A stretch of 5,451 nucleotides of DNA from assembly GCA_030592025.1 (NCBI GenBank), contig JAUUZX010000154.1:1-5451 (forward strand), read 5' to 3'. Shown here piece after piece: positions 1 through 5,451 of this stretch. A model generated the notes under the pieces. It had not been told where the DNA came from. It ran no database searches and saw only the letters and a list, made by a program, of their open reading frames with translations. A program made the translations under genes and the position numbers. How positions within the stretch are numbered: the first letter of the stretch is position 1; the number at the start of each line of letters is the position of its first letter. The stretch is from a bacterium. Lineage in GTDB: Bacteria > Krumholzibacteriota > Krumholzibacteria > LZORAL124-64-63.

Positions 1-412
1 AATTGGGATCCCCCAACACCGTGCGCACCCGGTAGTAGACGACCGGCCGGTCCGCGGGCTCCTCGAAGGGGAAAGCCTCGGGCTGGTCGATGTCCTTGCC
101 CGACGCTCCCCTGAGCAGGGGCTCATCCGGAGAGAACCACAGCACCGGTCCGCAGGCCGCGGCCAGCTCCTCGAAGCTCAGGAAACGTTCAGGCCCCTGC
201 CACACGAGACCGATCTTCTTGGCGGCTTTGCGAATCGACTCGGGGTAGTCGGCCAGGATGCTGTCGAGCATGGCCGACGTGAACTCCGTACCGTCCTCCG
301 TGGTGAGGATGACTTCATCGTCATACAGGCCTTTGGCCTTGGGACCGGAAGCCTGAGCCGCACCGGTCAGCAAGAGAGATCCCAGCAGTGTGACGGCGAT
401 AATGGATCGCAT
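1..412 (-). CDS. Unidentified exported protein with signal peptide, N-terminal part only
   Basis: The frame opens with ATG at 412-410 and stays open to the window edge, giving 137 complete codons; the 3' end lies outside. Residues 1-21 form a textbook Sec signal peptide: a short MRS start, a hydrophobic core (about 4-17) and an AQA end, predicting signal peptidase I cleavage after Ala21. The mature part starts SGPKAKG, is polar and charged, and has no further membrane segment in view. Around residues 86-99 is the stretch ACGPVLWFSPDEPL with the only cysteine (Cys87), and near 124-132 is VVYYRVRTV. The 'PVL-fSPDEP' wording faintly recalls the start of Vps62/DUF946-like domains, but this is memory-based and weak, so no function is assigned. 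A GAGGTG ribosome site precedes the ATG. The gene starts 20 bases after the yaaA stop, which suggests co-transcription. That it is a real exported protein is fairly sure; its role is unknown. Confidence 0.72.
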   Translation of the reverse strand, partial: MRSIIAVTLLGSLLLTGAAQASGPKAKGLYDDEVILTTEDGTEFTSAMLDSILADYPESIRKAAKKIGLVWQGPERFLSFEELAAACGPVLWFSPDEPLLRGASGKDIDQPEAFPFEEPADRPVVYYRVRTVLGDPN

Positions 413-416
413 CGAG

Positions 417-422
417 CACCTC
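417..422 (-). promoter_or_regulatory. Ribosome binding site of the exported-protein gene
   Basis: GAGGTG lies four bases before the ATG at 412. Counting only its GAGG core, the spacing is six. It sits inside the 20-base gap after yaaA, and no in-frame alternative start with a better site is seen. This supports the ATG that also gives a complete signal peptide. Confidence 0.55.
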
Positions 423-432
423 AATCCCTATG

Positions 433-1200
433 TTAATCCCGTGCGATACGCGTGAAGAGCCACGCGCCCGCGTCCGGCGGCTCTGTCGTCGCCGCCCATC
501 CCATCTCATTGAAATCCAGCAGGTCCGCGGGGCGGCGGGCGCCCGTCACCAGGGCGTGGCGCAGGAAGGCCCCACGTGCCCGTTTGGCATGAACCGGCGC
601 CGTCTTGAGGCTCCCGTCGGGCCGGGTTTCCTTGAAGACCGGAGAGATGACCGGGCCCCGCAATTGCGTCGGATCGACAGCCTTCATGTACTCCTGACTC
701 GCCACCGTGATCACCGGTTCGCCGTCCTTCAAGCGGTCGTTCACCGCCGCGGTGAGCCGCTCCATCCAGAAACCAGCCATGCGCGTGGCCCTTCCCGGCG
801 CCCAGGCACAGCCCATTTCCAAACGGTAGGCTTCCACCAGATCGAAGGGCCCCAGCAACCCGTACAGCCCCGACAGGATGCGCAGGCGGCTGCGGGCCCG
901 GCGGCGCGCGGCTCCATCGAGGGTGCGGGGGTCCAGGGCCTGGTAGAGCAAACCCGTGAAGGCGTAGCAGGCGGGACGGCGCGGGTTGCCCGCGCCCCCC
1001 CACCGGGCGAGGTCCGCGCGGGCCCCGTCGGCGAGCTTGTCGCTCACCTCCATCACTGCCTGCCAGCGACGGCCCGACAGGGAGCGCAGGCCCTCCACGA
1101 GCTCGGCCGCAGTGTCCTGGTGGGCCGGTGTCGCCCCGCGCAACCGCGGCGGCGGCGAGGACAGGTCCATGAGCTTGGTCGAGTTGACGAGGAGGAGCAC
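433..1200 (-). CDS. yaaA: YaaA-family peroxide stress protein (DUF328/UPF0246)
   Basis: In E. coli YaaA limits free intracellular iron during hydrogen peroxide stress and so lessens Fenton damage to DNA and protein; it is cytoplasmic and belongs to the OxyR response. From GTG 1200 the product has 255 residues, close to E. coli YaaA (about 257). Family signatures appear in order: the N-terminal MLLLVNSTKLMD (E. coli MLILISPAKTLD), SDKLA near 53-57, LSGLYGLL near 109-116, YRLEMG near 125-130, VASQEYMKAVD near 166-176, AKRARG near 205-210, and a DFNEMGW ending near 229-235. The same frame is open to an upstream GTG at 1287, which would add 29 Pro/Gly/Arg-rich residues. I chose 1200 because it aligns exactly with the family N-terminus, although no good Shine-Dalgarno precedes it. 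The gene lies beyond the nuo terminator, so it should have its own promoter, and it is probably co-transcribed with the exported-protein gene downstream. Family assignment is very sure. The iron role is inferred from the E. coli protein. Confidence 0.94.
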   Translation of the reverse strand: MLLLVNSTKLMDLSSPPPRLRGATPAHQDTAAELVEGLRSLSGRRWQAVMEVSDKLADGARADLARWGGAGNPRRPACYAFTGLLYQALDPRTLDGAARRRARSRLRILSGLYGLLGPFDLVEAYRLEMGCAWAPGRATRMAGFWMERLTAAVNDRLKDGEPVITVASQEYMKAVDPTQLRGPVISPVFKETRPDGSLKTAPVHAKRARGAFLRHALVTGARRPADLLDFNEMGWAATTEPPDAGAWLFTRIARD

Positions 1201-1226
1201 GGTGATCGACGGGAATTCGGCACCGG

Positions 1227-1238
1227 CCGGGCGCCCGG
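1227..1238. repeat. 12-base perfect palindrome upstream of yaaA
   Basis: CCGGGCGCCCGG is its own reverse complement and ends 26 bases before the chosen yaaA start, in the only non-coding stretch of the window. It could be an operator or a hairpin in the leader. In DNA this GC-rich, one or two such 12-base palindromes in a window of this size are expected by chance, so function is only a possibility. If yaaA instead starts at 1287 the palindrome would be coding. Confidence 0.3.
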
Positions 1239-1294
1239 GAGCCCTCGAAGGTTGAGGCCCAGCATGCCCGACGCCTTGCACGGGCACAACCTAC

Positions 1295-1323
1295 AAAAAG
1301 AGCCCCCGCCATGCGGGGGCTCT
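1295..1323 (-). terminator. Rho-independent terminator of the nuo operon
   Basis: Read on the minus strand, an 11-base perfect stem (AGAGCCCCCGC paired with GCGGGGGCTCT, loop of three bases) is followed at once by a run of T (five, the first being the stem's last base). It begins 20 bases after the nuoN stop codon. There is no T run on the plus-strand side, so it works in one direction only and ends transcription coming from nuoN. It separates the nuo operon from yaaA. Confidence 0.92.
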
Positions 1324-1343
1324 CGATCTCGTCAGGGCCCCGC

Positions 1344-2852
1344 TCAGAACGGCAACTGGCGCACGACGACCTCGGCCGCGTGGTGGAACGCATCGGGCCG
1401 CACGCCCAGGTAGATGATCAGGGCGGCCAGGGCACCGGCCGTGACGAAGGACACCCACTCCGTGCCCTCGTAGCTGTCCTCGGTCGGGTCGTTCATGTAC
1501 ATCACGACGATGACCCGCAGGTAGTAGTACACCGAAATGAGGGAGTTGATGACGCCGATGACCGCCAGCGGGATGAGCCCCGCCCGCACGACCGCCGCGA
1601 ACACGTAGAACTTCGCCATGAACCCCACGAAAGGAGGGATACCGGCCAGGGAGAGGAGCGCGATGGCCAGGGTCGCGGCCGCCAGGGGCCGGCGCCGGCT
1701 GAGGCCCGCGTAGCGACTGATGTCCGTCGCTTCCTCGCCCCTCTTGTGGGACAGGACGTTCACCACGCCGAAGGCCGCCAGGTTCATGAGGCTGTACCCG
1801 ACCAGGTAGAAGAGCATGCCGCTGCCCGCAGCCTCCCCCAGTTCCCTCGAGCGCATCATCCCGTCGGAGCCGCCGGTGGCCGGGGCCATGAGGGCCAGCA
1901 GGCCCAGGAAGAGGTAGCCGGCGTGGGCCACGCTCGACCAGGCCAGCATGCGCTTGATGTTCCCCTGCACGAGGGCGACCAGGTTGCCGACGCTCATGGT
2001 CAGCACGGTCAGGGCCGCCAGCACCGGGTACCAGGCGAAGGCCAACTGGGGCTGCATGAGGACGGTCCAGCGCAGAAGAATCGCGAACCCCGCCGCCTTG
2101 ACCGCCGTGGCCATGAAGCCCGTGACGTAGGCGGGCGCGCCTTCGTACACGTCCGGCGTCCACATGTGGAAGGGCACCAGGGCGATCTTGAACCCGAAGC
2201 CGACCAGCATGAAGGCCATGCCCAGGGTCACGATCAGGGTGTCCGGCTCGCCGGCCTGCATGGCCCGGCTGATGCCCTCAAAACCCGTGTCCCCGGCGAA
2301 GCCGTACAGCAGCGCCATGCCCATGAGCAGGAACGCCGAAGAGAAGCCGCCCAGGATGAGGTACTTGAAGCCCGCCTCGGAGCTGCGCACGTCGCCGCGC
2401 ACACCGCCGGCCAGCACGTAGGTGGCCAGGCTCATGGTCTCCAGACCCAGGAACAACGTCAGCAGATCATTGGCCGCCGCCAGCACCATCATGCCCAGCA
2501 CGGTGAACAGGATCAGCGGGTAGAATTCGGGGCGATGCTTCCCGTCGCGGTCGAAGATGCCGCCGGCAAAGATGGTCGTCACCACGCCGATGCCCGCGAA
2601 GAGGAAGTTGAAGAACCGCGGGAAGGCTCCGGTCAGGAGCATGCCGTGCAGCGCCGTGCCCTCGGTGGTCTCGCTGGCGATCTGCACCGCGATGGCCCCC
2701 ACCAGGACGAACATCGTCAGGTACGCCAGGTGGTCCTTCTTGAGAGTCCGGACGAAGGCGTCGACCACCATGACCAGCAGCCCGCCCCCACCAACGATGA
2801 GGTAGGGCAGCAGGGCCCCGCCCCCGAAATCCGGCATGGTTACGACATTCAT
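1344..2852 (-). CDS. nuoN: NADH-quinone oxidoreductase subunit N (complex I, antiporter-like)
   Basis: NuoN is one of three antiporter-like proton-pumping subunits in the inner-membrane arm of complex I, which couples NADH oxidation and quinone reduction to proton export. The product has 502 residues, near the family's usual 480-500, and about 14 membrane segments can be counted. The pump residues are visible: Glu138 in LFLGLETMSLATY (TM5), Lys222 in GFKIALVPFHMWTPD (TM7), Lys252 in TAVKAAGFA (TM8) and Lys414 in GFMAKFYVF (TM12). These correspond to E. coli Glu133, Lys217, Lys247 and Lys395. Lysine rather than glutamate in TM12 is the mark that separates NuoN from NuoM. The ATG start at 2852 shares its first base with the nuoM TGA stop (TGATG). 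The same frame is open upstream into nuoM, but that extension is not membrane-like and would add 97 residues inside nuoM, so it is rejected. It is the last gene of the operon and is followed by a terminator. It appears intact. Confidence 0.97.
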   Translation of the reverse strand: MNVVTMPDFGGGALLPYLIVGGGGLLVMVVDAFVRTLKKDHLAYLTMFVLVGAIAVQIASETTEGTALHGMLLTGAFPRFFNFLFAGIGVVTTIFAGGIFDRDGKHRPEFYPLILFTVLGMMVLAAANDLLTLFLGLETMSLATYVLAGGVRGDVRSSEAGFKYLILGGFSSAFLLMGMALLYGFAGDTGFEGISRAMQAGEPDTLIVTLGMAFMLVGFGFKIALVPFHMWTPDVYEGAPAYVTGFMATAVKAAGFAILLRWTVLMQPQLAFAWYPVLAALTVLTMSVGNLVALVQGNIKRMLAWSSVAHAGYLFLGLLALMAPATGGSDGMMRSRELGEAAGSGMLFYLVGYSLMNLAAFGVVNVLSHKRGEEATDISRYAGLSRRRPLAAATLAIALLSLAGIPPFVGFMAKFYVFAAVVRAGLIPLAVIGVINSLISVYYYLRVIVVMYMNDPTEDSYEGTEWVSFVTAGALAALIIYLGVRPDAFHHAAEVVVRQLPF

Positions 2853-2864
2853 CACTGACTCTCC
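2850..2864 (-). promoter_or_regulatory. nuoM/nuoN TGATG overlap with nuoN ribosome binding site
   Basis: GGAG at 2864-2861 lies eight bases before the nuoN ATG, inside the last codons of nuoM. The nuoM stop TGA (2854-2852) and the nuoN start ATG (2852-2850) share one A. This arrangement usually means translational coupling by terminating ribosomes and helps make NuoM and NuoN in equal amounts. It also fixes the nuoN start. Confidence 0.75.
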
Positions 2865-4432
2865 GTGTCCCGCACGACGAAGACCGGACCGCCGTCCGCA
2901 CCATCGCCAAGGGTGTGTGTCCCGTGAGGGGCTGGGTGGTCGTTCCCCGGCGCCGCCAACGGCGCCAGCACCTGCTCGATGCTCTTCTCGATCCGCGTGA
3001 GAACGATGCCGGGACGCACGCCCAGCCAGAACATGAAGACGACCAGGGGCAGCAGCACGGCGAACTCGCGCACGCTCAGATCGCCCAAACCCTTGTTCTT
3101 CGCGTTGGCCAGCTTGCCGAAGAAGACACGCTGGTACATCCACAGCATGTAGATGGCACCGAGCACGACACCGGTGGTCGCCAGGGTCGCCATGAGCTTC
3201 GCGTGGGGCAACGTGTCACTGGCGAAGGTTCCGAAGAGGATCATGAACTCGCCCACGAAACCCGCCAGCCCCGGCAGCCCGATGCTGGCCAGGGTCGCGA
3301 TCATGAACACGGTGGCGTAGGCCGGCATCTCGTGGGCCAACCCGCCGAACTCCGAGATCTCACGGGTGTGCCGCCGCTCGTAGATCACCCCCACCAGGAG
3401 GAAGAGCGCGCCGGTGGACAGGCCGTGGGCCAGCATCTGGAAGACGCCGCCGGCCACCCCCATCGGGGTCAGACTGAACAGGCCCAGCACAACGAAGCCC
3501 AGGTGGCTCACCGACGAGTAGGCCACGAGCTTCTTGACGTCCGGCTGGACCATGGCCACGAGGGCCCCGTAGATGATGCCGATCACCGCCAGGATGCTCA
3601 TGAGGGGCGCGAAGGCCGCGACCCCCTCCGGGAAGAGCGGTATGGCGAAGCGAAGCATGCCGTAGGTGCCCATCTTCAGCAGCACGCCGGCCAGGATGAC
3701 CGAACCGGCGGTGGGCGCCTCAACGTGGGCGTCGGGCAGCCACGTGTGCAGGGGGAACACCGGCACCTTGATGGAGAAGGCCAGGATGAAGGCCGCGAAG
3801 AGCCATAGTTGGGGCTCGCGGGCCAGGTCCAGGGCCATGAAGGCGGACAGGTCCATGCTGCCGGCCTGGAAGAACATGTAGAGGATCCCCACCAGCATGA
3901 AGACCGAGCCCACCATGGTGAAGATGAAGAACTTCACCGCCGCGTAGATGCGCCGCTGGCCGCCCCAGATCCCGATGATGAAGTACATGGGGATGATCAT
4001 GACTTCCCAGAAGACGTAGAACAGCAGCATGTCCCGGGCGAAGAAGGTGCCCAGCATGGCGGTCTGCAACAGCAGCAGGACAGCCATGAACCCCGGCACC
4101 CGCTCGGTGACGGCCTTCCAGGTGGACAGCACGACGATGGGCCCCAGGAAGGTCGTCAGCATGACCAGGACGAGGCTGATGCCGTCCATGCCCATGTGGT
4201 AGCCGACCTGCCCGTTCAGCAGCCAGGCCGCCTTCTCGACGAACTGGTCGTCGCCCCGGGAGGAATCGAAGTGGAACCACAGGTGGAGCGACAGCACGAA
4301 ATCGACCAGGGTCACGGCCAGCGCCACCATGCGCGCGTGGCTTGCCCGGCGGATGGCCGTCCAGATCAAGAGGGTCCCCAGCAGCGGGACGAACGTGACC
4401 CAGGTCAGGATGTGATCAGTGATGAACGACAA
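2852..4432 (-). CDS. nuoM: NADH-quinone oxidoreductase subunit M (complex I, antiporter-like)
   Basis: NuoM is the middle antiporter-like pump of the complex I membrane arm, between NuoL and NuoN. The product has 526 residues, slightly above the typical 500-510, and about 14 membrane segments. Key residues are present: Glu143 in LFYVFWEVMIIPMYF (TM5), Lys222 in FSIKVPVFPLHTWLPDAH (TM7), Lys253 in GVLLKMGTYG (TM8) and Glu395 in GFVGEFMILFG (TM12), matching E. coli Glu144, Lys234, Lys265 and Glu407. The chosen start is TTG at 4432-4430, eight bases after a perfect AGGAGG. It gives the N-terminus MSFITDHILTWVTFVPLLG, as expected for the family. The extra length is a C-terminal tail (about residues 484-526) that is polar and carries three histidines at 499, 503 and 506. 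It lies 12 bases after nuoL and overlaps nuoN by one base. Identity is very sure, and the start is well supported despite the rare codon. Confidence 0.97.
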   Translation of the reverse strand: MSFITDHILTWVTFVPLLGTLLIWTAIRRASHARMVALAVTLVDFVLSLHLWFHFDSSRGDDQFVEKAAWLLNGQVGYHMGMDGISLVLVMLTTFLGPIVVLSTWKAVTERVPGFMAVLLLLQTAMLGTFFARDMLLFYVFWEVMIIPMYFIIGIWGGQRRIYAAVKFFIFTMVGSVFMLVGILYMFFQAGSMDLSAFMALDLAREPQLWLFAAFILAFSIKVPVFPLHTWLPDAHVEAPTAGSVILAGVLLKMGTYGMLRFAIPLFPEGVAAFAPLMSILAVIGIIYGALVAMVQPDVKKLVAYSSVSHLGFVVLGLFSLTPMGVAGGVFQMLAHGLSTGALFLLVGVIYERRHTREISEFGGLAHEMPAYATVFMIATLASIGLPGLAGFVGEFMILFGTFASDTLPHAKLMATLATTGVVLGAIYMLWMYQRVFFGKLANAKNKGLGDLSVREFAVLLPLVVFMFWLGVRPGIVLTRIEKSIEQVLAPLAAPGNDHPAPHGTHTLGDGADGGPVFVVRDTESQ

Positions 4433-4440
4433 ACCAGGTT

Positions 4441-4446
4441 CCTCCT
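4441..4446 (-). promoter_or_regulatory. Perfect Shine-Dalgarno deciding the nuoM TTG start
   Basis: AGGAGG lies eight bases before the TTG codon at 4432. Its first two bases are also the last two of the nuoL TAG stop (4447-4445). The strong site at ideal distance compensates for the weak start codon, and its overlap with the nuoL stop suggests coupled translation of the two genes. Confidence 0.85.
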
Positions 4447-5451
4447 AGCCCGAGAAACAGAGGTAGAGGACGAAAACCGTCATCCCGGCCACCATGGACC
4501 AGGCGTAGAACCGCACCATGCCGTTCTGGAAGAGCCGCAGCAGCGAGCCCACGATGGCCACCATCAGCGCCGTGCCGTTGACCAGCAGACCGTCGATGAG
4601 CCCGGCGTCGACACCCTTCCACAGCACGGTCTTGCTCAGCCGGAACCCCGGCCGGATGAACGCGGCCTCGTAGGCCTCGTCCACGTAGTACTTGTTCTCC
4701 AGCACCCGGTGCAGGAAGCCGCCGCCCAGACGCCGCGCGCCTTCGGCCAGGTCCAGGCGCTTGGTGTAGACGAACCAGCCCAGCGTCAGCCCCAGGATCC
4801 CCCAGGCCAGGGACGCCAGGGCCAGGGTCCACTCCATGGCCGTGTCGTGGGCGGCCCCGCCGGCGTGCTCCGCTCCATGGGCCACTTCTTGGGCCATGCC
4901 GTGGGCCCCGCCGAACACCGGCTCCAGCCACTGCTCGAAGTGGGCCGCGCCGCCCATGAAGTGCGGAATGCTCACCCAGCCGCCGACCAGGGACAGCACC
5001 GCCAGCGCCACCAGGGGCAGCGTCATGGTCAGGGGCGACTCGTGGATGTGGCTCTTCACCTCGGGGCTGGCCCGGTTCTCACCGAAGAAGGTCAGCACCA
5101 GGAGGCGCGCCATGTAGAAGGCCGTCAGGCCCGCGCCCAGGAAACCGAGGGCCCACAGCGCCGTGTTGCCGCTGCTCCAGGTCTTCCAGAGGATCTCGTC
5201 CTTGGAGAAGAAGCCCGCGAAGGGGAAGACCCCCGTCAGGGCCAGGGTGCCCACCAGGAAGGTCCACCAGGTGATCGGCAGTTTCTTGCGCAGGCCGCCC
5301 ATGACGCGCATGTCCTGCTCGTCGCTCATGGCGTGGATGACCGAACCGGAGCCCAGGAAGAGCAGGGCCTTGAAGAAGGCGTGGGTCATGACGTGGAAGA
5401 TGCCCATGGAGAAGGCCCCCACACCGCAGGCCAGCATCATGTAGCCGAGCT
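4445..5451 (-). CDS. nuoL: NADH-quinone oxidoreductase subunit L (complex I), C-terminal part
   Basis: NuoL is the distal antiporter-like pump of complex I, and its long lateral helix runs along NuoM and NuoN. The frame is open to the right edge, so the N-terminal part lies outside. The first complete codons read LGYMMLACGVGAF, the usual NuoL continuation, so the ATG at 5440 is internal and not the start. About 334 residues are visible, roughly the last half of a family usually 600-680 long. Counting from the Met at 5440, FHVMTHAFFKALLF (residues 15-28) carries the equivalents of E. coli His334, His338 and Lys342. GFFSKDEILW (77-86) carries the TM12 Lys399-Asp400 pair. Membrane segments follow near 95-119, 138-158 and 203-225. 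Then comes the LENKYYVDEAYEAAF motif (247-261) at the lateral-helix region, and a last anchor near 312-330. The loop 160-198 is rich in histidine and glycine. The TAG stop overlaps the nuoM ribosome site. Identity is very sure. Confidence 0.97.
   Translation of the reverse strand, partial: LGYMMLACGVGAFSMGIFHVMTHAFFKALLFLGSGSVIHAMSDEQDMRVMGGLRKKLPITWWTFLVGTLALTGVFPFAGFFSKDEILWKTWSSGNTALWALGFLGAGLTAFYMARLLVLTFFGENRASPEVKSHIHESPLTMTLPLVALAVLSLVGGWVSIPHFMGGAAHFEQWLEPVFGGAHGMAQEVAHGAEHAGGAAHDTAMEWTLALASLAWGILGLTLGWFVYTKRLDLAEGARRLGGGFLHRVLENKYYVDEAYEAAFIRPGFRLSKTVLWKGVDAGLIDGLLVNGTALMVAIVGSLLRLFQNGMVRFYAWSMVAGMTVFVLYLCFSG

Noticed and set aside
1255..1290. Possible promoter for yaaA (TTGTGC, 17-base spacing, CATGCT)
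   Set aside because: The -10 part matches the consensus at only three of six positions, and such matches are common by chance. The lineage's promoter consensus is also unknown.
430..1413. Long plus-strand frame and a second minus-strand frame (506-1393) over yaaA
   Set aside because: Both run across the terminator hairpin and the yaaA gene in other frames, and their products are Arg/Pro/Gly-rich with no recognisable motif. The yaaA frame carries all the family signatures.
1311..2858. A 515-codon open frame on the plus strand lying antisense to all of nuoN
   Set aside because: It is a shadow of nuoN. GC-rich third positions remove stops from the antisense frame, and hydrophobic NTN codons read as polar NAN codons, giving a His/Gln/Glu/Asp/Arg-rich product with no domain logic. 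The sense strand codes for an unmistakable membrane subunit.
2853..3143. In-frame upstream extension of nuoN by 97 codons
   Set aside because: The extension lies wholly inside nuoM, is Arg/Gly-rich and not membrane-like. The ATG at 2852 with its ribosome site gives the normal family length and N-terminus.
2915..3808. A 297-codon plus-strand frame antisense to nuoM
   Set aside because: It has the same low-complexity His/Gln/Glu/Arg/Gly composition as expected of an antisense shadow, and nuoM is certain on the other strand.
1..5451. Ends resembling restriction-cut termini (AATT at the start, GAGCT at the end) hinting at a cloned fragment
   Set aside because: Intact GAATTC sites (near 1212 and 2524) and a GAGCTC site (near 1098) occur inside the window, and both ends are in continuous coding sequence, so the match is probably chance.

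Overview
The window is GC-rich bacterial DNA, densely coding, with every supported gene on the minus strand. It looks like a chromosomal segment. It holds the 3' end of a respiratory complex I (nuo) operon and, beyond a clear intrinsic terminator, the start of a second small transcription unit. Genes below are given in transcription order, which runs from the right edge to the left. The high GC content, the high-GC third positions (which produce long antisense open frames) and the use of TTG and GTG starts fit a GC-rich Gram-negative-like lineage. The sequence alone does not let me name a phylum.

Right and centre (1344-5451): the C-terminal half of nuoL (cut by the window edge), complete nuoM and complete nuoN, in the classical L-M-N order and tightly spaced. 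There are 12 bases between nuoL and nuoM, and a one-base TGATG overlap between nuoM and nuoN. These are the three antiporter-like proton-pumping subunits of the membrane arm of NADH:quinone oxidoreductase. The charged residues of the proton channels are present in all three. nuoM appears to start at TTG behind a perfect AGGAGG that overlaps the nuoL stop codon.

Junction (1201-1343): 143 bases without a gene. It holds a strong rho-independent terminator 20 bases after the nuoN stop, oriented to end the nuo transcript, and a GC-rich 12-base palindrome ahead of the next gene.

Left (1-1200): a yaaA-family gene (peroxide-stress, iron-lowering protein in E. coli) with a probable GTG start at 1200. 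Twenty bases after its stop begins an unidentified gene for an exported protein with a clear signal peptide; it runs off the left edge. These two are probably co-transcribed, separately from nuo.

I found no mobile element, CRISPR array, RNA gene or evident new system. The points most worth a second look are the unidentified exported protein next to yaaA, the histidine-rich segments in NuoL and NuoM that are both predicted to face the periplasm, and the start-site signals of nuoM and yaaA.
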